Assembly: GCF_023073415.1 (NCBI RefSeq)
Contig: NZ_JADPJL010000023.1
Span: forward strand, 213,859-277,858
DNA length: 64,000 bases
Source: Bradyrhizobium sp. 190
Lineage (GTDB): Bacteria; Pseudomonadota; Alphaproteobacteria; Rhizobiales; Xanthobacteraceae
Direction: 5' to 3'
Part shown: positions 16,956-26,687 of the stretch, in pieces
Layout: every line of letters starts with the position of its first letter
Numbering within the stretch: the stretch's first letter is position 1
The notes under the pieces: generated by a model
The model's database searches: none
The model's input: the letters and a program-made list of their open reading frames with translations, nothing else
Told to the model about the DNA's origin: nothing
Translations under genes and position numbers: made by a program

Positions 16956-18632
16956 TCACGGCGCGCAGTAAAAGCTCGCCGCGAGATTGACCTGTCCGGA
17001 TTTGTAGTGCGGCCATGCCGGCCACTGGCACAGTGGCAGCGAACGTGTCGTTTCGAACGCCGGCGCTTCGACCTTCTGCTCCGTCACCTGGAGATCGCCG
17101 GGCGCCTTGCCGTTCTCGACCCAGTCGACGAGCACGGCCAGCATGTCGACATTGGCGGGCGCGCCGGAGCCGACATGATCGACGCCGGGCGCCGTATAGA
17201 GACGGGCGAACTCCGCCGTTTTCTCTTTGCCCAGCGTGCGCTGCACGTTTTCGAAGTAACGGATTCCCGCGTAAGGGCTCTGGGCGTAATCGGCCATGTA
17301 CTCGAGGATCACCAGCTTGCCGCCGCGCGCGCTGAAGCGGCTGAGGTCGGGATTGGTCGAATCCATCAGCTTGGATACCTGAAGCAGGCGCTCCTTGTGG
17401 TCTTCAGGCTTGTACGTCGTGACGTCGAGCTTCGGGTTGCGCGCGAAGACGTATTGAATGCCGCCTGCGCCGTAAATCCACGCGATGCCGTTGGCCGGCA
17501 CCGGCGGCTGCGCCGGCGCCGCCTTGCCGAGCCACCACGAGATCCAGCCGCCGGTCGGACCGAAGGCAGGGGTGTTTTCGCCCGACACGCCCCAGCCCGG
17601 ATAGTCATCGAGCCCGTTCTCCAGGGCAAAGGGGAATTTGTAGGTCGAATGAAGCGTCTTGATCGCCGTGATCTGGGCGTCGGTCAGACACTGGTCGCCG
17701 CTTTGTCCTGCTGCGCAACGCAGCGATTCCGGCTGGAATTTCGCCTTGCAGCCGACCGGGTCCTGAACCAGCTGATCGTCTGAGCCGTCGGCCTTGTCGC
17801 AAGCCTGCAGGACGGCATTCGCGACCAGTTCAACCTGTGCGGGGCGGATCCAGCCTTCGCCCATCGTCGCCAGGCCCGCTCGCGTTCCGGCATGCTGCAA
17901 GCCAACCCAGTTGATGACAGGCACGCGCGCGAAAATGCCGTCAAAATCTTCCGGGTAACGCTGCGCCATCGTCAGCCCCTCGCGGCCGCCTTCCGACGAT
18001 CCCATGAAGTAAAGCTTCTTCGGCGGGTTGCCGTAGGCGCGCACCATCAAGGCGACGGCAGCATCCCGCACGCGCTTGTAGGATCGATGCGCAAAATTCT
18101 CGAAAGCCTCGTCGTCGAGCGCAAACACCTGCGGCGGCTCGCCCGGCTTGGTCTCATGGCCGGAATCCGTGCCGTAGGTGACGAAGCCCTGCGCCAGCGG
18201 CGAAGGCGCGCCGAAGGGATGCGCGGGCGGCAGGGTAAGACCGGTGATCAGCACGCCGTTGAAGCCGCCGCCGCCATATTGCAGCGAGCGGCCGTTCCAC
18301 TCGACCGGGAGGTTCACCTGAAATTTGATCGGCGGCGCATTGGGATCGGATGGCGCGATCTGGCCGAGCACCTTGCAGAATTCCGGATTGGCCGGCGTGA
18401 CGCGTGCCGCCGGCGTCGGTCCTCTTTCGGCGACCGCGAGCGGTGTCGGCGCAATCATGGAGGCGGAGTCGACCCGGACGACATTGTCGGTCGGCTTGAT
18501 AAGATCGCTGCAGGTCGCGGCCGGTTCGCCGGTCATTTTTGCGGCCATCGCTTGGGCAGACCAGAATGAAGTCAAAGCGGCCAGCGAAGCCGCATATGCC
18601 CACTCGTGCGCAATGATCTTGAGCCCTTGCAT
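16956..18632 (-). CDS. Tannase/feruloyl esterase family hydrolase, secreted
   Basis: A 558-aa alpha/beta hydrolase of the tannase family, which splits ester bonds of plant phenolics (gallate or ferulate esters). A signal peptide is visible (SLAALTSFWSAQAMA). The nucleophile motif is GSSEGG, a likely acid is in ILEYMAD and the His is in GVDHVG near the end. The Cys pairs expected to flank the triad in this family appear present (several Cys, including the last residues FYCAP). The ATG at 18632 is chosen for AGCAGGGAA before it; an ATG at 18647 is the alternative. It would release the aromatic acids used by the fcs and P450 genes. Confidence 0.85.
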   Translation of the reverse strand: MQGLKIIAHEWAYAASLAALTSFWSAQAMAAKMTGEPAATCSDLIKPTDNVVRVDSASMIAPTPLAVAERGPTPAARVTPANPEFCKVLGQIAPSDPNAPPIKFQVNLPVEWNGRSLQYGGGGFNGVLITGLTLPPAHPFGAPSPLAQGFVTYGTDSGHETKPGEPPQVFALDDEAFENFAHRSYKRVRDAAVALMVRAYGNPPKKLYFMGSSEGGREGLTMAQRYPEDFDGIFARVPVINWVGLQHAGTRAGLATMGEGWIRPAQVELVANAVLQACDKADGSDDQLVQDPVGCKAKFQPESLRCAAGQSGDQCLTDAQITAIKTLHSTYKFPFALENGLDDYPGWGVSGENTPAFGPTGGWISWWLGKAAPAQPPVPANGIAWIYGAGGIQYVFARNPKLDVTTYKPEDHKERLLQVSKLMDSTNPDLSRFSARGGKLVILEYMADYAQSPYAGIRYFENVQRTLGKEKTAEFARLYTAPGVDHVGSGAPANVDMLAVLVDWVENGKAPGDLQVTEQKVEAPAFETTRSLPLCQWPAWPHYKSGQVNLAASFYCAP

Positions 18633-18765
18633 GTTTCCCTGCTCCATATCCGGCGTCCCACGTATTATCTCGCGGTCACGCTAGAATGGCGGGTGCGGCA
18701 CGGACGTCAACTCAAATAAGCGGCGCGGCGACAGCCTCACCGCCCTGCAGGTCGATAAAAAAAAT

Positions 18766-20040
18766 TCATCCCGTAACCTTGCTCGACCCCTGCGTGATCA
18801 GCCGCGCGGCGCGCTGGTCGCGGGCGTGGATCCATAGCCAGCTCAGCGCCACGCTGAGCCGGTTGCGCAGGCCGATCAGGAAATAGATGTGGGCGATGCC
18901 CCAGATCCACCAGGCGAGGTTGCCGCGCAGCTTCATCCAGCCGAAATCGATCACCGCCTTTTTCTTGCCGATCTGCGCGAGACTTCCGGCGTGCTTGTAG
19001 CGGAACGGCGGTAGCGTGCTGCCGTTCAGGCGCGCCTTGATGAGCGCTGCCACGTAGCGCCCCTGCTGCTTGGCGGCCGGCGCGATGCCGGGCACGGGAT
19101 TGCCGTCCGGGCCGGCGATGGTCACGGTGTCGCCAACGGCAAAGATGTCGGGATGGCCGGGCACGGTAAGGTCTGGCTCGACCTTCAAGCGGTAGGCGCG
19201 GTCGGCGGGCGCGTTCAGCCATTCCGCCGCGCGCGAGGCGCGCACGCCGGCGGCCCAGACGATGGTTCTGGCCTCCAATTTGTTGCCGCCATAGACGACG
19301 CCGTCGATGGCACATTCGGTGACGGGCTGTCCCAGCACCACCTCGACGCCGATCGCCTCCAGCGAGCGCTGCGCATAGGTGGAGAGGTCTTCGGGAAAGC
19401 TGGGGAGAACGCGTGGGCCGGCCTCGACCAGGACAACGCGGGTCTTGTGCGTGTCGATGTTGCGAAAGTCCGGCGGCAGCGTGTCCTTGGCGAGGTCGGC
19501 GATGGTTCCCGCCATTTCGACACCCGTCGGGCCGGCGCCGATGATGACGAAGGTCAATAGCGCCGCGCGCCGCGCCGGATCGGTCTCGCGCTCGGCGCGT
19601 TCGAACGCGACGAGGATGCGCCGCCGCAGCGTGGTGGCATCCTCCAGCGTCTTCAGGCCCGGTGCGAACGGCTCCCATTCGTCGTGGCCAAAATAGGCGT
19701 GGCGGGCGCCGGTGGCGAGCACCAGGGTGTCGTAGGGCAGGGCCTCGCCGTCTTCGAGCAGCACGCGCTTCTCCGCAGCATCGATACCGCCCACATTGGC
19801 AAACAGCGTCGTCACCTCCTTGCGTCCGCGCAGCAGGTAGCGGATTGGCCAGGCAATTTCCGACGTCGCCAGCGAAGCGGTTGCGACCTGGTAGAGCAGC
19901 GGCTGGAACAAATGATGGTTGCGGCGGTCGATCAGCGTGATCTTCACCGGCGCACCGGCGAGGCCAAAGGCGGTCTCCAGCCCGCCGAAACCAGCGCCGA
20001 CGATCACGACGTGGTGGGGCTGTTTCGGCGCTGTCGTCAT
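18766..20040 (-). CDS. NDH-2-like NAD(P)H dehydrogenase (FAD-dependent)
   Basis: A 424-aa flavoprotein: type II NADH:quinone oxidoreductase family. The N-terminal FAD site is VVIVGAGFGGLETA, the NAD site VIIGAGPTGVEMAG, and the second FAD motif is in HPDIFAVGDTVTIAG. The C-terminal amphipathic part (LRGNLAWWIWGIAHIYFLIG) would hold it on the inner membrane. The family reoxidises NADH with quinone without pumping protons. The ATG at 20040 places the first glycine motif close to the N-terminus; a start at 20073 adds 11 residues. It could serve as a general electron sink; no operon partner is visible. Confidence 0.88.
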   Translation of the reverse strand: MTTAPKQPHHVVIVGAGFGGLETAFGLAGAPVKITLIDRRNHHLFQPLLYQVATASLATSEIAWPIRYLLRGRKEVTTLFANVGGIDAAEKRVLLEDGEALPYDTLVLATGARHAYFGHDEWEPFAPGLKTLEDATTLRRRILVAFERAERETDPARRAALLTFVIIGAGPTGVEMAGTIADLAKDTLPPDFRNIDTHKTRVVLVEAGPRVLPSFPEDLSTYAQRSLEAIGVEVVLGQPVTECAIDGVVYGGNKLEARTIVWAAGVRASRAAEWLNAPADRAYRLKVEPDLTVPGHPDIFAVGDTVTIAGPDGNPVPGIAPAAKQQGRYVAALIKARLNGSTLPPFRYKHAGSLAQIGKKKAVIDFGWMKLRGNLAWWIWGIAHIYFLIGLRNRLSVALSWLWIHARDQRAARLITQGSSKVTG

Positions 20041-20149
20041 GGCTTGCGACCCCGGTTTCAGATCATTCAACACATTGGATTATGTAGCCATTTGTGCCCG
20101 CGGTCCAAGGCGCGTTTGCTGATCGGTCGATAGCGAAAGCGTATGACGG

Positions 20150-20291
20150 TGTCGTCCCGGCCTTGCGCCGGGACCCATAACCACAGGCCGTATTGTTGTA
20201 AAAGCCGGAGCCACAGCACGGCGCAACAACAAAGCCCTGTGGTTATGGGTCCCTGCTCCCGTGCGCAATTGCGCACTAGGCAGGGACGACG
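20150..20291. repeat. Palindromic repeat, family B (copy B1)
   Basis: Ends GTCGTCCCGGCC and GCAGGGACGACGG, with CCCATAACCACA and TGTGGTTATGGG inside. The right arm carries the GTGCGCAATTGCGCAC insert shared with B4, B5 and B7. It lies in the 348-base region between divergent genes at 20040 and 20389; nothing else was recognised there. Confidence 0.85.
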
Positions 20292-20388
20292 GGAAGAATA
20301 TTTCTAGAGCGCACCGCATCCTTTGGCTGGTTCCAAACGTCCTTGGGATCGAAGCGCTGCCTTTGCAGACGCCGACGAGGAGAATCCA

Positions 20389-20697
20389 ATGCGACGGACC
20401 GTGATAAGGTACAGGACAAAGCCTGATATGGCCGACAGGAATGCCGAACTGGTCGCGGCGGTGTTTGCGGAACTGAAGGCGGCGCAGCCGGAAGGTCTCC
20501 GCTATATGTCGCTACGGCTGGAGGACGACACCTTCATCCATGTCGTTGAGACCGCTGCCGATGACGGCTCGAGCCCATTGCCGAAGCTGCCGGCGTTCAC
20601 TGCGTTCCAGAGCGGCATTCGGGACCTTTGCGCTGAACCGCCGGTGCCGAAGGGCGCCACCGTCGTCGGCAACTATCGCATGCTGGAAGAGAACTGA
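20389..20697 (+). CDS. Small conserved protein, ABM/dimeric ferredoxin-like fold suspected
   Basis: A 102-aa protein (MRRTVIRYRTKPDMADRNAE...). Alternating strand-helix character and motifs such as MSLRLEDDTFIHVVE suggest an antibiotic-biosynthesis-monooxygenase-like alpha/beta barrel; this is a fold guess. AGGAG lies before the ATG at 20389, which is preferred to the longer frame from 20323. It ends 20 bases before the ECF sigma gene and is probably cotranscribed. The pairing of ECF sigma factors of this type with small redox or fold-related proteins is common. Confidence 0.7.
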   Translation: MRRTVIRYRTKPDMADRNAELVAAVFAELKAAQPEGLRYMSLRLEDDTFIHVVETAADDGSSPLPKLPAFTAFQSGIRDLCAEPPVPKGATVVGNYRMLEEN

Positions 20698-20717
20698 ACC
20701 CGCTTGCCGGAGGCAGA

Positions 20718-21605
20718 ATGAGCGTAGTGCCCGAGCCGCCGACAGCCTTCGACATCGAACGCCTGCTGGTCGCGATGCGGCCAAGGCTGCATCGCTATTG
20801 CGCGCGCATGGTGGGCTCGGTGATCGACGGCGAGGACGTGCTGCAGGACGCGTTGATCAAGGCGATGGAGGCGCAGGCTACCGCCGGCGCCATCGGCAAT
20901 CCCGAAGGCTGGCTGTTCCGGATCGCGCACAACACGGCGCTGGATTTCCTGCGCCGGCGCAACCGGCAGGAGGCGCTGCGATCGGTGAAGGAGGTGGACA
21001 TGATCGTTGACCAGTTCGATGCCGTGGAGAGCCGCTGGATCGCCGCCACTTCCTTGCGCACCTTCATGCGCCTGCCGGTGGCGCAGCGCTCGAGCGTGAT
21101 CCTGAAGGACGTGCTCGGCAGTTCGCTCAAGGAAATCTGCGAGGTGATGGACTGCAGCCTGCCGGCGGCGAAGGCCGCGCTGCATCGCGGGCGCGCGCAG
21201 TTGCGGGAAATCGCCGATGAGCCGGACGATACGCCGCAGCAGAAACTGTCGGATGCCGATCGTGAACGGCTCGGCGCCTATGTCGCCCATTTCAACGCGC
21301 GGGATTTTGACGCGATCCGTGCCATGATTTCGGACGACGTGCGGCTCGACCTCGTCAGCAAGACCCACATGCGCGGCAAGGCCGAAGTTTTCAGCTATTT
21401 CGGCAACTATTCGAAGGTCAGCGACTGGCGTCTGGTCCCGGGCCTGGTGGAGGGACTTCCCGCCATCCTGGTGTTCGACCCGGACGAGCCTGACAAGGGG
21501 CCGAAATACTTCATGCTGCTGGGCTGGTCGGCCGGCAAGGTCGCAACCATCCGGGATTTTCGCCACGCGTCGTACGCGATCGACGGTGCGGAATATTCGG
21601 TCTGA
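20718..21605 (+). CDS. ECF sigma factor with C-terminal NTF2/SnoaL-like domain
   Basis: A 295-aa sigma-70-family factor. Region 2 covers about 15-85 (HRYCARMVGSVIDGEDVLQD, WLFRIAHNTALDFLRRR), region 4 about 115-175 (LPVAQRSSVILKDVLGSSLK, then HTH), and an NTF2/SnoaL-like extension about 185-295 (VAHFNARDFDAIRAMISDDV). In SigJ/ECF41-like factors this extension controls activity in place of a separate anti-sigma factor. No anti-sigma gene is adjacent. The DGGGK motif of ECF41 is not seen. The ATG follows GGAGGCAG. Confidence 0.88.
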   Translation: MSVVPEPPTAFDIERLLVAMRPRLHRYCARMVGSVIDGEDVLQDALIKAMEAQATAGAIGNPEGWLFRIAHNTALDFLRRRNRQEALRSVKEVDMIVDQFDAVESRWIAATSLRTFMRLPVAQRSSVILKDVLGSSLKEICEVMDCSLPAAKAALHRGRAQLREIADEPDDTPQQKLSDADRERLGAYVAHFNARDFDAIRAMISDDVRLDLVSKTHMRGKAEVFSYFGNYSKVSDWRLVPGLVEGLPAILVFDPDEPDKGPKYFMLLGWSAGKVATIRDFRHASYAIDGAEYSV

Positions 21606-21620
21606 ACCGGGCCCCCCGGT

Positions 21621-21634
21621 GCGACAATTGTTGC
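21621..21634. promoter_or_regulatory. Imperfect MarR-type palindrome upstream of liv genes
   Basis: GCGACAATTGTTGC matches its own reverse complement at 12 of 14 positions and shares the core ACAATTGTTG with the palindrome before fcs at 6272-6285. It lies 224 bases before the livK-like start and just after the sigma gene stop. Confidence 0.4.
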
Positions 21635-21857
21635 TCCGGCAACCGGCACTATAGTTCTTGCCATCCCCGCCATCCACGAATTATGGTGCAGGCCATCGAG
21701 GGCATGAGCCGAAGGTCCAAAGCGGGGCCAGCGGTTCATGCTTGCCGCAGACTGGCGATTTCGCGCACAAAATACCTCACCTGATAATGAGGCGTGCGGG
21801 ACAAGCGCGGTCGCCCGGTCGACCGGGTCTGGTACGATAACGAGGAGGGGAGTGATT

Positions 21858-23033
21858 ATGAAAAAGGCATTCTGGCTGGCGGGCGCGGCGATTCTAGCGC
21901 TGGCGCAGCCCGCAACCGCTGGCGACACCATCAAAATCGGCTTTGTCTCGACCTTCAGCGGCCCAACCGCTGTGATCGGCAACGACATGCGCAACTCGTT
22001 CGAGCTGGCGCTCGACCATTTGGGCCGCAAGATGGGCGGCAAGCCGGTCGAGGTGATCTATGAGGACGACGGCCAGAAGCCCGATGTCGGCAAGCAGAAG
22101 ACCGAAAAGCTGATCCAGTCCGACAAGGTCGATTTCATCGCCGGCTATATCTGGTCGAACGTGCTGCTGGCCTCGCTGAAGACCGCGGTCGATTCAAAAA
22201 CCTTCCTGATCTCGGCCAATGCCGGACCCTCGCAGCTCGCCGGCGAACTCTGCTCGCCCTACGTGTTCTCGACCTCCTGGCAGAACGACCAGACCCCGCA
22301 GGCGGTCGGCACCTACATGAACCAGAAGGGCGTCAAGTCGGTGTTCCTGATCGGCCCGAACTATGCCGCCGGCAAGGACATGCTGGCCGGCGTCAAGAGC
22401 ACGTTCAAGGGCCAGGTCGTGGGCGAGGAATATACGGTATGGCCGAGCCAGCTCGACTTCTCCGCCGAACTCACCAAGGCCAAGAACTCCAAGGCCGAGT
22501 CGGTCTTCGTGTTCTATCCGGGCGCTGCCGGCGTGCAGTTCCTCAATCAATACGCCCAAGCCGGCCTCAAGGGGCAGATCCCGCTCTATACGGCGTTCAC
22601 CATCGACGAATTGTCGTTGCCCTTGCAGAAGGAAAACGCAATCGGTGTGCCCGGCGCGCAGCAGTGGGTCAACGATTTGCCCAACGCGGAGAACAAGAAG
22701 TTCGTCGAAGACTACCGCAAGAAGTTTACCGGCCTGCGTCCGACATTCTACGGCGCGCAGTCCTATGACGCCGCTAACCTGATCAACAGCGCGGTTGTCG
22801 CCGTGAAGGGCGACACCTCGAAAAAGGACGAGATGAAGGCCGAGATGGAGAAGGCCAACTTCAAGTCCGTGCGCGGTCCGTTCAAGTACGGCAACAACCA
22901 CATCCCGATCCAGAACTTCTACCTGCAGGATGTGGTCAAGGACGCCGACGGTCAGCTCTCGCTCAAGACGGTGGCGACCATCGTCAAGGACGACCAGGAC
23001 CGCTTCGCCGACAAATGTCCGATGAAGAAGTGA
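21858..23033 (+). CDS. LivK-type ABC substrate-binding protein
   Basis: A 391-aa periplasmic binding protein of the HAAT family, first gene of a complete importer. Signal peptide MKKAFWLAGAAILALAQPAT; mature part starts near GDTIKIGFVSTFSGPTAVIG. Later motifs FIAGYIWSNVLLA and YGAQSYDAANLI fit the family. GAGGAGGGG lies 7 bases before the ATG; an upstream in-frame start at 21738 is rejected. Several members of this subfamily bind aromatic acids rather than branched-chain amino acids, which would fit the neighbourhood, but the ligand cannot be read here. Confidence 0.9.
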   Translation: MKKAFWLAGAAILALAQPATAGDTIKIGFVSTFSGPTAVIGNDMRNSFELALDHLGRKMGGKPVEVIYEDDGQKPDVGKQKTEKLIQSDKVDFIAGYIWSNVLLASLKTAVDSKTFLISANAGPSQLAGELCSPYVFSTSWQNDQTPQAVGTYMNQKGVKSVFLIGPNYAAGKDMLAGVKSTFKGQVVGEEYTVWPSQLDFSAELTKAKNSKAESVFVFYPGAAGVQFLNQYAQAGLKGQIPLYTAFTIDELSLPLQKENAIGVPGAQQWVNDLPNAENKKFVEDYRKKFTGLRPTFYGAQSYDAANLINSAVVAVKGDTSKKDEMKAEMEKANFKSVRGPFKYGNNHIPIQNFYLQDVVKDADGQLSLKTVATIVKDDQDRFADKCPMKK

Positions 23034-23130
23034 TGTTTGGCATGACCGGTGCATGATGTCGCGAACGCGCCCTCGGGCTTGACCCGGGGGTGGTTTGCGA
23101 CAGATCATCCGCCCAACAAGAAAATGGCGG

Positions 23131-23156
23131 CGGCGCAGATGTGCTGCCGCTGTTTT
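23131..23156 (+). terminator. Attenuator/terminator-like hairpin between livK- and livH-like genes
   Basis: CGGCGCAG pairs with CTGC(c)GCTG around a 5-base loop with one bulge, followed by TTTT. In a 147-base gap inside an importer operon such a hairpin would let the binding protein be made in excess over the membrane subunits. Confidence 0.45.
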
Positions 23157-23180
23157 GTTAGGTCTTGAGTATAGGGATTC

Positions 23181-24098
23181 ATGCTCGTCCTCGTAGAACA
23201 ATCGCTGAACGGCCTGCAGTTCGGCCTGCTGCTGTTTTTGCTGGCAGCCGGCTTGACGCTGGTGTTCGGCATCATGGACTTCGTCAATCTGGCGCACGGC
23301 TCGCTCTACATGATGGGCGCCTATTTCGCCGCCACCTTCGTGGCGTGGACGAACAGTTTTATACTGGGCATCCTGCTGGCACTCGGCGCCACGTTGCTGC
23401 TGGGTATCGCGCTCGAATTCATCGCGCTCCGACATCTCTACGGCCGCGACCATCTCGACCAGGTGTTGGCGACCTTCGGGCTGATTCTTTTCTTCAATGA
23501 CGCGGTGCGGCTGATCTGGGGACCGGCCGGCCTGTCGCTGCCGCTGCCGGCCTGGCTCACCGTGCCGGTGCAGATCGTCCCCGGCGTGTTCTATCCGGCC
23601 TATCGGTTGTCGATCATCGTGGTCGCGCTGGCGGTCGCAGCGCTACTTTATGTCGTCGTCATGCGGACCCGTATCGGCATGCTGATCCGCGCCGGCGCCT
23701 CCAACCGCGAAATGATCGGCGCGCTCGGCATCAACATCAAGCTGCTGTTCACGCTGGTATTCGGGCTTGGCGCGGCGCTCGCCGGCCTTGCCGGGCTGAT
23801 GCAGGCGCCGATCCTCACCGTGCAGATCGGCATGGGCGAAAACATCCTGATTCTCGCCTTCGTTATTATTGTCATCGGTGGCATCGGCTCGATCCGCGGC
23901 GCGTTCATGGCGGCGATCTTCGTCGGCATGATCGATACGCTCGGCCGCGCCTTCCTGCCCGATCTCCTGCGCATGGTGCTGAGTTCCGCCGCCGCCTCGA
24001 CCGCCGCGCCCGCTCTGTCGTCGATGCTGATCTATCTCCTGATGGCCATCGTCCTCGTGGTGCGACCTGAGGGGCTGTTTCCGGCTGCCAAGCGATGA
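23181..24098 (+). CDS. Branched-chain-type ABC permease (LivH-like)
   Basis: A 305-aa inner-membrane permease with about eight hydrophobic segments. The opening (LLLFLLAAGLTLVFGIMDF, NLAHGSLYMMGAYFA) and the NREMIGALGINIKLLFTLVF loop are typical of LivH. AGGGA precedes the ATG. Its stop overlaps the start of the LivM-like gene by ATGA, showing coupling. Confidence 0.93.
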   Translation: MLVLVEQSLNGLQFGLLLFLLAAGLTLVFGIMDFVNLAHGSLYMMGAYFAATFVAWTNSFILGILLALGATLLLGIALEFIALRHLYGRDHLDQVLATFGLILFFNDAVRLIWGPAGLSLPLPAWLTVPVQIVPGVFYPAYRLSIIVVALAVAALLYVVVMRTRIGMLIRAGASNREMIGALGINIKLLFTLVFGLGAALAGLAGLMQAPILTVQIGMGENILILAFVIIVIGGIGSIRGAFMAAIFVGMIDTLGRAFLPDLLRMVLSSAAASTAAPALSSMLIYLLMAIVLVVRPEGLFPAAKR

Positions 24099-25042
24099 AA
24101 TCTCAAATCAACGTCCGCAATGTCGTCGTGGCGCTCGTCGCGCTTGGCTTGCTGCTGCTCCCGCTTTACTCGGCGCTGACCGGCAACATCTTCATCCTGA
24201 CGCTGTTTACCCGCATCGTCATCTTCGCACTCGCTGCCGCCAGCCTCAACCTCATCATGGGTTATGGCGGCATGATGAGCTTTGGCCACGCCGCCTATCT
24301 CGGCATCGGCGGCTACGCGGTGGGCATCCTCGCCCATGAAGGCATCGGCTCCGGCTTCATCCAGTGGCCGGTGGCGCTGGCGGCGTCGGCGCTGTATGCG
24401 CTCGTGATCGGCGCGCTGTCGTTGCGCACCCGCGGCGTCTATTTCATCATGATCACGCTCGCCTTTGCGCAGATGGCCTATTACATCGCCTCGGGTCTTT
24501 CGCGCTACGGCGGCGACGACGGCCTCACCATCTACAAGCGCAGCACTTTCGGCGGCCTGATCGACCTGTCGAACCGCGTGCAGTTCTACTATCTCTGCCT
24601 CGGCTGCCTGTTCGGCGGCGTCTATCTGATCTGGCGCATCATCAATTCGCGGTTCGGCATGGTGGTGCAGGGCGTTCGTTCCAACGAGCAGCGCATGCAG
24701 GCAATCGGCTTTCATGCCAACCGCTATCGACTGGTCTGCTTCGTCATCTCAGGCACGATGTGCGGCCTTGCTGGCGCGCTGCTGGCGAACAATACCGACT
24801 TCATCAGCCCGGCCGGGATGTATTGGACCCGCTCCGGCGAACTCATGGTGATGGTGGTCTTCGGTGGCATGGGCTCGCTGTTCGGTCCCGTCCTGGGCAC
24901 CATCGTGTTCCTCCTGCTGGAAGAAGTCCTGTCGCAATTCACCGAATACTGGGCGTTGATCATGGGCCCGCTGTTGCTGCTGATCGTGCTGTTCGCGCGC
25001 GGCGGCATCATGGGTTTGCTGGGGAGGTTGAGCCGTGGCTGA
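24095..25042 (+). CDS. Branched-chain-type ABC permease (LivM-like)
   Basis: A 315-aa inner-membrane permease. NLIMGYGGMMSFGHAAYLGI, the RTRGVYFIMITLAFAQM stretch and the cytoplasmic coupling loop (SNEQRMQAIGFHANRYRL) are LivM features. It begins within the LivH stop and overlaps the ATPase gene that follows by 8 bases, so the four genes form one transcript. Confidence 0.93.
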   Translation: MKSQINVRNVVVALVALGLLLLPLYSALTGNIFILTLFTRIVIFALAAASLNLIMGYGGMMSFGHAAYLGIGGYAVGILAHEGIGSGFIQWPVALAASALYALVIGALSLRTRGVYFIMITLAFAQMAYYIASGLSRYGGDDGLTIYKRSTFGGLIDLSNRVQFYYLCLGCLFGGVYLIWRIINSRFGMVVQGVRSNEQRMQAIGFHANRYRLVCFVISGTMCGLAGALLANNTDFISPAGMYWTRSGELMVMVVFGGMGSLFGPVLGTIVFLLLEEVLSQFTEYWALIMGPLLLLIVLFARGGIMGLLGRLSRG

Positions 25043-25794
25043 ACCCTTGCTCCGCGTCGAAAACCTGGTCCGCAGCTTTGGTGGTATCAAGGCCACCGAC
25101 AATCTGTCGCTCGACGTTCTGCCGGGCGAACTGCACGCCATCATCGGCCCGAACGGCGCCGGCAAGACCACGCTGATCAGCCAGTTGACCGGGCAGTTGA
25201 TGCCGAATTCCGGCACGGTTCATTTCGCCGGCCGCGACGTCACCCGGTTGCCGTCCTACCAGCGCAGCCGGCTCGGGCTGGCACGTTCGTTTCAGATCAC
25301 CTCGCTGCTGCCGGATTTCACGGCCGCCGACAATGTCGCGCTCGCGGCCCAGGCGCATAACGGACACTCGTTCCGCTTTTGGGGTGCTGCCCGCAAGGAG
25401 AAGCATCTGCGCGACGCAGCGCAGGCGGCATTGAGCAGGGTGGGGCTCGCCCAGCGGGGCGATGTGCCGGTGTCCGAATTGAGCCACGGTGAACAGCGCG
25501 AGCTGGAGCTGGCGGTGGCGCTTGCGACCAAGCCGCAACTGCTGCTGCTGGACGAGCCGATGGCCGGCCTCGGCGTCACTGAATCCGCGCGCATGGTGGC
25601 GCTATTGAAGGAGCTGCGGAAGGAAGTGACCATCGTGCTGGTCGAACACGACATGGAAGCGGTGTTCGCGCTTGCCGACCGCATCACCGTGCTGGTCTAT
25701 GGCCGTGTGATCGCGTCCGGCGATCCCGACGCCATCAGGAGCAACGAGGAAGTGAAGCGAGCCTATCTCGGCGACCAGCATGCGGTGACCCGTC

Positions 25795-25802
<8 letters not shown>
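25035..25802 (+). CDS. Branched-chain-type ABC ATPase (LivG-like)
   Basis: A 255-aa ATPase with Walker A GPNGAGKTT, signature SHGEQRELELA, Walker B LLLLDEPMAGL and the H-loop in EHDMEAVFALAD. Signature LSHGE and the final YLGD are usual for LivG. The start codon is GTG, with GGGGAGG before it. It overlaps LivM upstream and LivF downstream. Confidence 0.93.
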
Positions 25803-26508
<706 letters not shown>

Positions 26509-26519
26509 GCCATCTCTAT

Positions 26520-26640
26520 CGTCGTCCCTGCGAACGCAGGGACCCATACCGCGTGATCTATCGATTTAAGGACACTGTTCGACGACCTGTCGTAACCACA
26601 ACATTTGTGGCTATGGGTCCCTGCGTTCGCAGGGACGACG
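26520..26640. repeat. Palindromic repeat, family B (copy B2)
   Basis: CGTCGTCCCTGCGAACGCAG at the left and CTGCGTTCGCAGGGACGACG at the right are exact inverted copies; the centre is AT-richer. It starts 11 bases after the LivF-like stop. The next 40 bases carry a copy of the 3' end of the glutamine-synthetase-like gene. Confidence 0.9.
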
Positions 26641-26647
26641 AGAAAGC

Positions 26648-26683
26648 CCTCAAAACATCTCGAAATATTCGCGGTGCTCCCAG
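26648..26683 (-). pseudogene. 36-base copy of the 3' end of the glutamine-synthetase-like gene
   Basis: The 36 bases here are identical to 28852-28887, which encode the last residues (EHREYFEMF and stop) of the intact gene at 28854-30290. The copy lies between repeat B2 and repeat A2, just as the intact gene end lies beside repeat B3. Only the tail is present, with no reading frame of its own. Confidence 0.85.
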
Positions 26684-26687
26684 AATC

